From positions 38,367,755-38,431,754 of the forward strand of contig NC_067118.1 in NCBI RefSeq assembly GCF_021347895.1: a stretch of 64,000 nucleotides of DNA, in the 5' to 3' direction. The notes below the pieces were generated by a model, which worked only from the letters and a program-made list of their open reading frames with translations, had not been told where the DNA came from and did not search any database. Both the position numbers and the translations under genes were made by a program. Within the stretch, counting starts at the first letter, position 1. Each line of letters opens with the position of its first letter. This document shows, piece by piece, positions 1-28,278 of the stretch. The DNA comes from Acanthochromis polyacanthus. Lineage: Eukaryota > Chordata > Actinopteri > Pomacentridae.

Positions 1-365
1 AAACAGCTTGCTTTAACAAGGCATTTTGAAACTAAACAAGGCCTGTCACAATTAAGAACAGAGCTGCAAAACTTGCTGTACAGTACTGAACTGTAAACAC
101 TACAGAATCTAGGCCAGCTGAGGGAAATTAGGGCATGATATATGCTGAGTTTTGGTGGAATACGCTAGACTCAGAGTTTTCTCCTTAAGCTAGTGCTGAC
201 CTTAAAATGCCAATATCCGTGCATGTGTTACGGTGTTTTTGTAGTATTCTGCCTCTCTGTATGCTTTAGCAGCTCCAGGAAAAACAGAGAAATGTTACAA
301 ATGACGACTTTTTCGGTATTACATGGCATTTTCATGGTTAACTTAATCATACAAATCCCGCCCAC

Positions 366-474
366 GTGAGTATAGAGGGGCTCGCTGCTCTGCTCTGATA
401 TTATCCAGCTCCCCGATGACGCAGTTGGCCACCTCATACAGCTCCATGGTTGGTGCCAACAGGCTCTGCTGCGA
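366..474 (-). other. Possible exon of an unidentified minus-strand gene
   Basis: On the minus strand a pyrimidine-rich CAG acceptor (just above 474) is followed by 36 open codons that read like protein (MELYEVANCVIGELDN and flanks), then a possible GT donor after 366. The product was not recognised. Alternatively this is chance open frame: the donor context (GTGGGC) is weak and the track continues open to a stop at 343. No neighbouring exon could be joined to it inside the window. Confidence 0.2.
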
Positions 475-799
475 CTGAGGGCAATTTTGGGAAGAATGCC
501 ACACAAAAAAAAAAGTGTATTTTTTCGAGGTTCCATGTGAGACGTCTTTTTGGAAGCGGAGTGGCGAAACCAAATGAAATGTGGCATTTGTTAAAATGCA
601 TGGAGCCGTGTTCATTAAACCTTTGACGCCATGCAAAATGAGTGGCAGATGTTTTCAAAGGAGGTCTGGGGATCCTCTGAGGAGCCACACAAAAACCAGA
701 AATAACCTTAGGATTGTGCCTGAATGAAAGAAGAAACACATTACATGAAAGGAGGTTTGTGTCAGCTTACGGTTTAAGTTGGATGTTTTAAAGTTTGAA

Positions 800-1293
800 A
801 ATCTGGGAAAAAATATATATTTTTACAGTGAAACTTCTGATGTCCACATTTTCAACATTTTTTGAGAACTATTTGAAAATTTTTAGGTGGAAAAAAAGAA
901 TGTTAAAAAAATGTTTCTTAAGAACATTCACGAAAAAATCAACCAAAATCCAGCGAAATTCGATTTTGGTTGATTTTTTCGTGAATGTTCTTCAAGAAAA
1001 TATTAGAAGTTTTACTGATATGTATGTAATCACTTTAGATATTTTTACTAATTTTTTGAGGATTTTTACTAATTTCTGATGGTATTTACAAGAATTTTCT
1101 TGCCAAATTTGGGGGATTTTTTTTAAAATAAACCTTTTAAGGGAAACTTTTGAGGAATCATTGGAATTTTCTTCCTGAAAGTTTTGCAAATTTTCAGAAA
1201 TTTGGGGGATTTTTCGGCTGAATTTTTGGATTTCTTTTCAGACAGGAGACAATATTTCTTGGTGCACGTAAATGAAGACAACAGGAGGGTTAA
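800..1293. repeat. T-rich dispersed-repeat-like segment ending in TTAA
   Basis: The segment is strongly asymmetric in composition, with many near-repeats of GGATTTTT/ACTAATTTTT type, and ends at ACAGGAGGGTTAA (1281-1293), a terminus I associate with common teleost repeats. It contains the perfect hairpin at 920-992. A matching left terminus could not be found, so class and exact borders are uncertain. Confidence 0.35.
920..992. repeat. Perfect 31-bp inverted repeat (hairpin)
   Basis: Bases 920-950 are the exact reverse complement of 962-992, separated by an 11-nt loop. The arms contain GAACATTCACG and its complement. Folded as RNA this would be a long perfect stem. It sits inside the T-rich repeat-like segment, so a transposon-derived palindrome is the simplest reading. 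Confidence 0.9.
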
Positions 1294-3086
1294 AACCATT
1301 ATATTTTCAGTTCAGGGGCAATTATATTGAGTATTTTCTAAGAACAATGTGCCAGGTTTGAACATCTGGAGAGGTATGTGAGAGGTATTATCAGGAGTAG
1401 GAACACACGCGAAAGGCTCAAACTGTACTCATGAGTAGATTATAGTGATATGCAAAAGACACAGTGTGTATTGCTATTGCTGCTGTTTTTGGGGAAAATC
1501 ACGATAAATATCAGTAATATAATTATGGAAACAGGAAGACGTGCTTAATGTGAAGAAGGTGACGACATTACAGTAAAGGACATGCATGTGAAATGTGTGA
1601 GACATCAACCACATCAGGAAACCATTAATTTCAAAAAGAGGAAGCATATCTTTCTCATCACACAGCAGGTCCAAAAATTCTCACCTCCTCTTCACTGATA
1701 GGTACAACATCTTCTTTGACCATAAAAGGCAAGCAACTGGACAATCTGTAAGACAAAGGATGTGCACCACTTTTACAGCCAGTGTTTCTGTATGTATTCA
1801 CATGCAGCCTTCCTCTATCCACTTTACACGGCGTATTTTGACTGTGTGCATCAGTTAAAAAGGCTTGTTTATTTTCCTACAACTGAAAATGCTGCGGAGC
1901 AACTAAGTAAACATGTTTGCATGAAAAGAGAGGATGTCAGCAGCGTGTTCGCTGAAACAGAAAGAAAAAAAAAGCCCCTCATCGGCAGCTTTGACCATTC
2001 ATGTGGGAATGGAATGTGTCATGATATGCTGGCTGAGACACATCCTTGCCCACCTTGATGCTCACAGAACCCAAAATATCAACATATACACAGAATACAC
2101 ACTCCTGTGCATAGCGGGCGCTCTCAAGATTAACAGATTAACACACAAATTGTTTTTCAGGATAGAAAGTTAAAGGCATATCTGTGTTTTGAAGTGTATT
2201 TGGCACAAGACTTTAAATGTTACACAACAGAAATGTGCAAAGGAGGAAGGTAAGATCCTCTTTGAAGGAAATATACAAAACACTTGATGCAATATTCATT
2301 ACCAAACAAGACATGTGAGTTACTGCTAATAAATTGACTCATTTAGGGGATGAAGTCAGAGGCATTATCTGTGCAGTGATGAGGAAACTGCAACCTCCAA
2401 AAAATCTGGTCTGTGAACATAGTGTATTGGCAAATATCTCAATTAATAACAATTAAGTAAAGACAAGCTTTCACGGGCAATCTGACCAAATAAGACAGCA
2501 GAAAGCATGTTTTTCCAGTTTTCTTGTGAGAATCTACTTTTGGATTGACCTAGTTTGACATTTTATTTGGTGCCAACTTTAGATAAAGAGGAAATAAATT
2601 TATATTTATGAAACAAAGAGGGAACCAAGCTTTTTTTATGCCAATACCTTACGCATATAAATAACAGAAGTGTCTGACTGGGTCCCATGATCAGTCTGCT
2701 GCACTGTAAAATACATGAATATATAAAATAGAGCTGTTTCCATGAATTAAAAGAATCACAACAATGCACACTGAGCATCTAAAATAAGTGGTTTTGCTTT
2801 TTTTTTTTTTTTTTTCCATCAGTTTTAATGTTGCAAATTCCAGTGGTAATAGCAGCTTTAAGAGCTTTCAGACTAATTTGTCAATTGGTTAATGAATTGT
2901 GTGGGTTTGCAGGAAACAGGCATTATTTTATTATCATGGCGTAAAACACACATCCTAATTTGCCATAACTGTTCTTATCCACCACTGCCATTGTTAAGGC
3001 GGTACCACGCCCTCAAAATATCTCCAAAAAAGTACCATTAGTTAACCACTCATTAGGTGTTAGGTAAGGCTAAATGTGGATATTTT

Positions 3087-3202
3087 GGAAATTCCCCATG
3101 TCCATTCAACCGATACGGTCTGTCAAGATGTAAGTAGGAGGACTGAGGTTAGTAGTAGGCGGGGACGAGGTTAAGTGACTAAGACTCTTTGGTGCATAAA
3201 TA
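3087..3202 (+). promoter_or_regulatory. mmp9 core promoter: NF-kB, GC-box, AP-1 and TATA-like sites
   Basis: In order on the plus strand: GGAAATTCCC (3087-3096), a perfect-looking NF-kB decamer; GGCGGGG (about 3158-3164), GC-box/Sp1-like; TGACTAA (3176-3182), one base off the AP-1 consensus; and ATAAATA (3196-3202), TATA-like. Mammalian MMP9 is known to be induced through NF-kB, Sp1 and AP-1 sites, so the composition fits an inflammation-inducible promoter. The start site would lie near 3225-3235, giving a 5-prime UTR of about 185 nt. Function is inferred from motifs. Confidence 0.6.
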
Positions 3203-3414
3203 CAAGGTCCACAACCCCAACCAGGAACACAAAGCAGAGACAAGAACAAGAGTAGCCAGTCAAAACAAAGACGGAAGACAACTAAGACTGAAGGAGAAAC
3301 ACCTTTGATCCGCAGGGGAGAAGCATTTTGAATTTTTTGGTGTCACTGAGCACTTGCTGACTGCAAACTCTAGATTTTTGAGTATTTGGGAACAGTAGTA
3401 CAGTAGATCTCATC

Positions 3415-7017
<3,603 letters not shown>

Positions 7018-7625
7018 GGAGATGAATGCACAGATGAGCTGGGAATTGTCTGTAATGCGGCAGCACCTATTTCTCTCTTTCTCTCTGTGCAGGTGTCAGG
7101 GAGAATGTGATGCAGTGTTTATGTATAGCGCCTGTTGTAAGATGCGTGTGCTTTCTGAGATGTGAATAATTAGGCCTTCACTAATGTTGACCAATTGCAA
7201 AACATGCAGCATTGGCCTAAATATAGGTACAGGAACGCAAATTGCGACCTTTGGCACTGCCCTGCCCTCAGTCTGATAATCTGTGAACTGATGGTAACTG
7301 TGGCTTGTAACCACAACTTTCCTATTCTCAAATGCTGTCTGGATCAGAGTCTAGATTTGCTGAATAATTCTGATGTCTGACAGGCTCAGACTCTTAACAG
7401 TATTGGATTATTTTGGTATTTATAGCAATATCTAATATTATTTTTGTGTCTCAAGCTTATTTGTTTTGTACATGTTTGTTGTTTTCTGAAAATGGCTTCA
7501 GGGCCACTTTACTTGCACTGGAAGACAATGCTTGTCTCCTTCACTGAAATTATTTATGAGTCTAATAAAATTTTTTGTATTAAAGTTTAAACTTTCAATG
7601 CAATAAACATTTCATGAGAACAACT
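7018..7625 (+). terminator. mmp9 3-prime UTR and polyadenylation signals
   Basis: After the mmp9 stop there is about 0.6 kb of AT-rich sequence with two AATAAA signals (7564-7569 and 7602-7607) and TATTTAT/ATTTATG elements (for example around 7420 and 7550). Such AU-rich elements often shorten the life of inducible mRNAs, though this is not shown here. Confidence 0.7.
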
Positions 7626-7989
7626 TACCCCTGCCTGCAGTCTCAGTCATTCACTAAAACTATGTATTTTCTGACGTCCACAAGCTCATCATTAAACATT
7701 TGAATCCAAAACTCCATTGCAGTATAAATATATACCATTAAGCAACAGTTTTTGTCGTAAAAATGTAGCTTTATTAGTTTTAAATTAGGTCACAACTGCT
7801 CTAAGTGGATGCATATTACTCCGCACCCAATTGCGTAATACGCCTTCCTCTAAAAACAATAGTCCACTAAGTGATTAAAAACAACACATTATCCACAAAT
7901 ATCAGGAGCAACATATGACATGTAAGAAATTAGTAGAAACATATTGTTAAAATGGGAAGGTATACCAAGTTTGGGTTTAACAGAGAATC

Positions 7990-8150
7990 AGTTTTCAACA
8001 AAAATAATAAATAAGATCCGGTTGCGCTGACAGGAAGCAAGGAGAGACTCATGGCGCCCGACTAGAATGAAGCGACAATTATCGGTTACAAATTCCTGTT
8101 CGATTTAGCGCCTGTCCACTAAAGGACGCCCTTCTACTCGAAAATACACG
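7990..8150 (+). promoter_or_regulatory. znf335 TATA-less promoter and non-coding first exon
   Basis: The stretch has ETS-like GGAAG (about 8034), a YY1-like CATGGCG (about 8050) and no TATA box. It ends in a strong donor, ACACG|GTAAGA, after 8150. The next coding exon starts at the acceptor before 10025, so this is the likely untranslated first exon. The 1.9-kb intron after it has no coding signal. The transcription start is not determined. Confidence 0.5.
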
Positions 8151-9045
8151 GTAAGAAAAATTTGCAAAGATTCCAGTGTCGGGGAGAGAAAATATTTTCA
8201 TTTTCTTCAGGGAGAGTATTCGGACGGTCTGCCGCAGCTCAGGCCCTCGAGGTCCCCAGTAGAGCTTTAAGAATGCCTGAGTGTAAAACGGGGCTGCCTA
8301 GTGGAAAATGGCGACGCGGAGCAGGCAGGACAGAGGGCAGCTAGGCCCGTTTAAAAGCGGCTAACATACGCAGTTGTGGACGTAAATACGTGTGATATGT
8401 CGACTTAACCGTGTCGAGTGCAACTGCATTGTAGTGTCTAAACACGCAAGCTGTCACTTTATAAATATAAGCTATTTATGTTTGGTTTTAGTCTCATCAA
8501 GCACACCATTAAGCTAACAACCGTACTGGTTAGCATACTGGGAGCTAACTAGCTAGCTGTTGTGGTCATCGTGAGCTAACGTTACTGTCCGTTGGCCTGT
8601 TTCTAAATAACTTTGTGTCCGTGGCAGTCATACGGTATAACAGTGAGCAAATTCATTGAGTTCATAAAAAAATTTGGTCTATTTATTAAAGTCACAGAAG
8701 AAGAGTCGTCCTTGAGAGGAAACGCAACACATGGCTAATGTTGATAAGCAAACTCATTGCGTAAGCACTTAAAAATATAATTGTTATGTGCATGTCATTG
8801 GGTTATAACTAAGGGATGCATAACAAACAACATGTTTAATGCAGTTGATGTTGGAAAGGACAGCTTATAATGTACTTTAGGGCAAAAATACCTGCATCCA
8901 GGTGTCTGAGTTTAGCATATACTGGAGGTAGTATAACACATGAGCATTAAATTTAGTGAGTAAAGGTATAAAGTTGCATAAAGCCACAAATGTCAGTTTC
9001 TCTAAGTGTACCTTAATAAATGTATTTTTTTACTTTCCTCTTTAA

Positions 9046-9516
9046 TAGGGTGACCATATTTTGATTACAGAAAACGGGGACACTTGACCCATCAAAGATG
9101 CCTTATAATTTCAATACATTTAAAGTATGCCTCCTCTGTATGGATAGAAAATTGTTATATTACCAAATTATATCTATAGCCAAAGACACAAATTCAGATA
9201 GGCTCTTCAGAGGTTACTCAACATTTTATTATCGCAAGTTTCAAAAATAGCAACTGAAAAAATAAAGATAGAAATAATGTCTCCTCTGTATTAAAAAAAA
9301 AACTAAAAAAAAAAATGCCTCTGTTATATTAGCAATCCAACTTCAACAAAAATAGCTCTCTCAAACTTACGAACAATATGTATAGCTGTACCTATAGGTC
9401 AAGTTAGTGGCCCAATAAAAAACAATGAAATGCAAGACATTTTCTACAACCAGGACAGCCAGGACAGGACATAAAAACAGAACATGTCCTGTTAAACAGG
9501 ATGTTTGGTCACTCTA
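9046..9516. mobile_element. Non-autonomous hAT-like DNA transposon in znf335 intron 1
   Basis: Ends are inverted: TAGGGTGACCA at 9046 and its near complement TGGTCACTCTA ending at 9516. Flanks CTCTTTAA and CTCTTCAG match at 6 of 8 bases, as expected of an old 8-bp hAT target duplication. No transposase frame is present. About 470 bp, AT-rich, with A-tracts near 9295-9315 and a GTCCTG-rich right part. Confidence 0.55.
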
Positions 9517-10026
9517 CTCTTCAGGACACATAACATGGACCAGTTTGGTGTACTTTGTCCTGATGTGTACTTTAGTCGGTTCTTCACGAGGACACACTAA
9601 AATGTAAGCTGTGTACAAAATCCAAAGTGACCTTGAAAACCTAAAACCAGGCTGCAAACACTCCAGAGTTAAATTGTAGGTTCTCCCTCTGAGTCAATGA
9701 TGAATAGGCAGTATACAATAACCAATAACTATGTTTTCCTTAGCAAGTGTTTTAAAGTTAGCTTTCCCAACTTCGACACTTTTAGGAAAGTTGGAGACAG
9801 TTTCTGTTTTTGCATCTAATATGTCTCAAAGCCCTGAGTGTAGTCATTCCATACATTGCTGTTTAATGAGTGACAATTAAGCTTTTGCTATAAAAATATC
9901 TTCTAGCACTAATAACCAAAAATTTTCTAGTTTTGACTAGATATGAGTTGAGGATCTTGCAGTAATGCTAAAGGAAACTTTAATGACAAGTTTGATATTG
10001 GATTTGTTTCATTTCTGTGGATAGTC

Positions 10027-21154
<11,128 letters not shown>

Positions 21155-21730
21155 CGTTAAAAGCGTGCGCAGAGCAGGACCAGTAGAAACCACTATGAGC
21201 TGATAGAACAGTGACCTCAACTTATTTATGCATTCAGCAGGCTGTGAACTTAAAGCCTTATATTCTCCACAGCATCACCTGCTCGGTTGTTTCAGATCAA
21301 CAGCTTTTTGTACATTCAGATTACTGCACCCACTGCTTTTAACTTACCCATAGGGGCTGTGCATTTAAGAGTTAATTTAAGCAAGGCTGATCTTTTCTGT
21401 AATTGCTGAACCAGATAGATGCTTATGTGCCTCAGCTGCTTGGATTTGCAAGGCAATGTTACCAGGGGAAAATAAAAAGGCTTCTATCATGATTGAGGAA
21501 AATGCCCGAAAGAACATTTTAGTTTTTGAATGAGTGAAATGAAAAGGGAGTGTTTATTTTCGATCTGTAATAAGATATAACTGTTAGAATGCTGCAGCGT
21601 TGTGTTTACTGAATGAAAATGTACATAGGTTCTGACTTTATGTTCTGTCATGTGGTGGAAGATGTGGTTTGATTTGGCAAGTATAAATGTTTAATAAGTT
21701 GAAAGCTGACACCAAATAAATCATGTTGTT
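21155..21730 (+). terminator. znf335 3-prime UTR and polyadenylation signals
   Basis: The AT-rich UTR carries AATAAA at 21471-21476 and again at 21715-21720, so short and long 3-prime ends are both possible. From about 21730 to 22300 no gene is seen; that gap holds the presumed promoter of the following Ig-receptor gene, with several TTCCTC (ETS/PU.1-like, reverse GAGGAA) cores around 22195-22235. Confidence 0.65.
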
Positions 21731-22300
21731 TATACTTGTGTTTATTCTTTAAAAGTCTGATTCTATATAAATGAGTTGCTGCAACTCTGGAGTCATTTTG
21801 ATGATGCATAATGTTGCGTCTTATTGCATTATAATGTGCTAATGGAAATCCCAGAGGGTGGCAATGTTCTTGTGACAGACATTTGCACAGGAAGTTGACG
21901 CAATAGCAAGAATAAATGTGCAGCGTAATGAATCCACAACACACCTACACACACAATTGTAAAAATTAATCAGATTCAGTCAACTCGTTTATGAGAGTGT
22001 TGAGCTCATAATTTTCAGCAGAGTTGTTGTATTTGACCATACTCAACAGGTTTTGCTCTTTTGTCTGTCCCTCTACATCTCTGTTATGGAAACAGTGAAC
22101 ATGTTTGTTCAAGACGCTAAAAATGGAATATAGAAGTGTACTGCAACGGTTCTAAAAGGGCCAACAGCCTCGTGAGCAACATGTCTTTCTCTGTCCTCCA
22201 GCTGACACACTGACAACTTCCTCATCTTTCCTCGGGAGGAGCTTTCAATCCTGAAAAACTGCAAAAACACTGCTTAGATCCAGTGAACGAAACAGTCAAG

Positions 22301-24196
22301 ATGAAGTTTTCTTTTTTCTTCTTACTTTTATTGGGTAAGATGAAAAAAAAAAAGTCCCATTTTGCAATTTTCTGCACTCTAGTGTCTGTAAAGGGACATT
22401 AATTAGCAAGAAATATGTTTTCTTTCCAGATATCCCTCTTCTGAAAGGGCAGCAGAGGATCGCGGCATTTGATCAGATTTTGCTCAGGCTCTCCTTCCCT
22501 TCATTTTATAACAGCTACAGCAAGTCCTGCTGCAAACTCTATCCGGGAGGATGTTACAAGCTGCTGGACAGTGCAGGGTTCACCTGCGAGTTACTGAAAG
22601 GAAGACTTACCAAAACTGAGATGGATGGCTGGATTGAATTTAAAATATCAAATGTGCGATTTGGGGATGGAGGCTTTTACAGATGTGGGGTGCTGGGAAC
22701 CCAAAACCACATCTACATAGACTACTATGTGGAGGTGCTTGGTAAGTATTTTTTATAATTTTCATGGACATGATGTGTTATAAATGTGTGTCAAATGTAT
22801 TTAAAATCATACTTCAATAAATCTGCATCCTTAGTATTATTACTTCATAGTAGGGATGTCAGTCCGCTGATATTATCGGACCGATATTGGCATGGAAATG
22901 TAATATTGGTCAATATCGTTATCGGGGCTTTTTTGCCAAACACGAAAACCGATAAAATAATGCTTGGATTTTGCCTGCATTTATCAGCTCATAGAGTGAG
23001 GGAGTGAGAGTGAGAACATTTGTTCTAGACAAAGAAAAATAAATATGTCATAAATATAGCACTTTTTCCATAACTTAAGCTGAAGTAATTTTCTTATTTT
23101 CCACAGACAATGTTTACATTTGGAAAGCCTTGTTGCATTTCAGAATGCATCCAATGGGGCATCACAGCATGATGTGTTGATTCCACAACAGGACATATGT
23201 GATGCTAAGATTAGTTAAATAGCCCACGTATATCGGTATCGATTGATATCTGAATCGGAAATTGAGAGATGGACGATATCGGCATGTCGATTATTGGATA
23301 AAAGCCAATACTGGACATCCTTTCTTAATAGTCATACATGCATATTTCAATGGATACAAAGATGATTTTTTTTTTTAGGAACTCAGAATAATTATTTAAT
23401 TCTCTTGCAATTGCAGAAGCTTCACATCATCACAGCCAGTCTCAGCCTCCAGTCACAGCAACCATCAAAGCCCTCAACGCTTCCACAGCACTCCCAGACT
23501 CCACTGGGGCTGCCCTGACTCAGGACCACAGCGACATCAGCGGGTATTCACACCGCAGATTTCTACTTTTTTTGTTGCTTACTGGTCAGAATGGAGCTGA
23601 AATTAATGGTTAATCTGAACTTCTCCTTCTCATCGTCTTTCCAGAGTTCCATGGAGTTTAGGTCTGCCTCTAGCTATCAGCGTGTCCATAGCAGTGATGA
23701 TCTTCATCGCTTCAGTTATTGGGGTTTTTTGCTGCAGAGTCAAGGCGAAATATAAACAGTCGGGTTAGCGGTTTTCTATAACTCATTATTGCAAAAATGT
23801 GATGGTCTGCCAGGGTTTCTGACAAAAATACACTCTTCCTTTTTCTTTGTCTTTTTTAGAATAATGAAGCAATGTGATGTTTTTCTTTGCAGACGAATAT
23901 GGGGAAACTCGGTGTGAGTCAGTGAAACCAGAAGCCCCGGTAGGCGCTAAAACAGGACACATGTAGACTCCGTGACTCATTGTCAGGTTAAATATGAGAC
24001 GCTTCAGACTTGTATTGACAAAGTTTGTCTCCTCTAGGAAATGAGCGGCATCGTCTACTCAACCGTGGACTTCAGAGCGCACCAGAAACCTGATGAAGTG
24101 TACGCAAACCTGAGCGTCCACAAAACACGAGCAGAGGCCCCCGACTCAGAGCATGCTGGCATGGTGGAGTACTCCACACTAGCAATCCCATATTGA
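22301..24196 (+). CDS. CD300/CMRF35-like inhibitory Ig receptor, complete, 6 exons
   Basis: Predicted type I leukocyte surface receptor. Exons: 22301-22334, 22430-22741, 23417-23543, 23645-23763, 23893-23939, 24038-24196; 798 nt, 265 aa. Order: hydrophobic leader (MKFSFFFLLLLG); one V-type Ig domain in a single exon (about 20-115) with the CD300-like KSCC...GGC pair (Cys45/46, Cys53) and a C-terminal DGGFYRCG (Cys97); a His/Ser/Thr-rich stalk with one N-glycosylation sequon (Asn136-Ala-Ser); a transmembrane helix (about 162-186) ending in CCRVKAKYK; and a tail with two canonical ITIMs, IVYSTV (Tyr220) and VEYSTL (Tyr258), plus EVYANL (Tyr235). Such tails recruit SHP phosphatases in the CD300/LILR-type receptors. 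Odd: the B-strand cysteine of the V fold is replaced by Ser33, and an extra Cys64 is present. Exact family name is uncertain: CD300, pIgR-like and other fish Ig receptors overlap, so no symbol is given. Confidence 0.8.
22851..23323. mobile_element. hAT-type MITE in intron 2 of the Ig-receptor gene
   Basis: Left end TAGGGATGTC and right end GGACATCCTTT are inverted. Flanking octamers CTTCATAG (22843-22850) and CTTAATAG (23324-23331) agree at 7 of 8 bases, a typical hAT duplication. Inside, many ATCGG/CGATAT motifs (CCGATATTGG, GTATATCGGTATCGATTG) make an AT/CGATAT-rich body. No transposase frame. Confidence 0.75.
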
Positions 24197-24978
24197 ATTT
24201 CAGATTTGAATATACTTTTTGATTTTTCTTTTTAAAGGGTTTTTAACTTTCAGTTTACTTTGTAAAGTTTCTTAAACAGCATTTACCAATGCAACAAAAA
24301 GCTGCAGTTAGTTGCATTATGGAAATGTAGGATCTATCATATGCTGGCTTCAGCTGTACTGATTTATTTTTTGTTTGTTTGTTTGCTTGTGTTCCAATCT
24401 TTATGGAAGTTTGTAAAAATTATTGTTGCCATGAAAAATCGAATTATAATGACATTAAAGGAATAGTGAAAGTGATGGATTTGTGTTTTATCTGGATTTT
24501 TAACACTTGTGTTCACAGGCTGAGACAGCAGCAGAGTTGTCAGATCATGTCATCAGGTTATCGTTTGTTATATCAGCCTCTGTCCTTATCAGCTTCTTTT
24601 CGATTACAACGACAGCAGCCGCCTGCACCTCCGCTATTCTGAGAGCCTCTTGGCACTTTGTTCTTGGCTGGTTCTTCCTTCGCACAAAAAAAGCTGGTGA
24701 TTTCCTTTTTTGTATCCTTTGTTAAAGGTCAAGTTTATCTTAAGAGCGGATGAATGAATGAACGAATGGACCGGACTGATTCTTTTTCCTGTGACATTTC
24801 AGCACAATGCAAAATTCTTTCTGTACTGATGTAGGATAGTGTTTGATAGTCACTAAAGTCAAACTGTCACACACACACAAATGCACAGAAGGCTTGTATT
24901 TGCTTCAATATGTTTAATGCAAAGGCAGCTACAACATGTTTTCCACAACCTTCCTCTAGAGGGAAATACATACTCATA
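24197..24978. other. Tail-to-tail intergenic gap between Ig receptor and pepsinogen
   Basis: The plus-strand receptor and minus-strand pepsinogen converge here. A possible ATTAAA polyadenylation variant for the receptor is at 24454-24459. For pepsinogen the reverse TTTAAT at 24913-24918 reads ATTAAA and is the likely signal. An orphan open frame at 24507-24725 with a hydrophobic stretch is discussed among the findings. Otherwise nothing is seen. Confidence 0.5.
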
Positions 24979-27679
<2,701 letters not shown>

Positions 27680-27736
27680 GTTGATGTCTTTGCTGTTGGA
27701 CTCAGTTGAGTGAAGTTCCAGCAGCAGAGTCCAGTC

Positions 27737-27744
27737 CTTATATA
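27737..27744 (-). promoter_or_regulatory. TATA box of the pepsinogen gene
   Basis: On the minus strand TATATAAG lies 58 bp before the ATG, placing the start site about 30 bp before the ATG and giving a short 5-prime UTR. Confidence 0.75.
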
Positions 27745-27784
27745 CTGTAAACCAAGGTCGTGTCGACAAAATGCCCTTCCACGT

Positions 27785-27852
27785 ACCGTGATAGCAAGTA
27801 TCAGCTGAAGATAAGAAATGAGTGATATGGTGATAAATGGTTTCATATCGGT
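27785..27852 (-). promoter_or_regulatory. GATA-motif cluster upstream of pepsinogen
   Basis: Within about 70 bp there are several GATA cores: GATAG (about 27790), reverse TATC (about 27799), AGATAAG (27809-27815), TGATAT (about 27823), TGATAAA (about 27831) and reverse TATC (about 27846). GATA-family factors are known activators of pepsinogen genes in gastric gland cells, so this is a plausible stomach-specific enhancer; binding is not shown. Confidence 0.5.
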
Positions 27853-28278
27853 GAGTAAATATTACAGTAAACTGACGAACACGCAATTGTGAAATTATTC
27901 TGTAGCACTCATTCCCTCTAAACGAAAACTAACTTTTTAAGGGGGCACTTGTATCTTATGTGAATATATAGAATGTTGTTTCCTTAATAATATTAAGAGA
28001 AATTATCCTGAATATATTTTTAATCACGACTTACTGAAATGTTTTTCTACTATTGCAGTGAAATCTTGCTGTTCTCAGTCTCAACAACAATGAAACACAC
28101 TTAACCCTCATCAGTATACATGTGGCAAAACCTATTAATCTGTACACTTGGTATTTCATCTGTTTCACAGTTCTGTACCTGTCCATATCCTCTGAATATA
28201 TATTTTACTAAAACGTGGGGCATCTATAGATACAAATATGAAAGAAACCATGACATGACTATTGATGATTACTGACAT

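Larger units (their letters stand above)
1..3080. other. Intergenic region upstream of mmp9
   Basis: No convincing gene is visible, apart from one weak exon candidate on the minus strand (366-474). The stretch holds a T-rich repeat-like patch (about 800-1293) with a perfect 31-bp inverted repeat and some A/T runs. A perfect AP-1 consensus (TGACTCA, 2335-2341) lies about 0.85 kb before the mmp9 TATA box and could be a distal element of that inducible gene; this is inference from sequence only. Confidence 0.5.
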
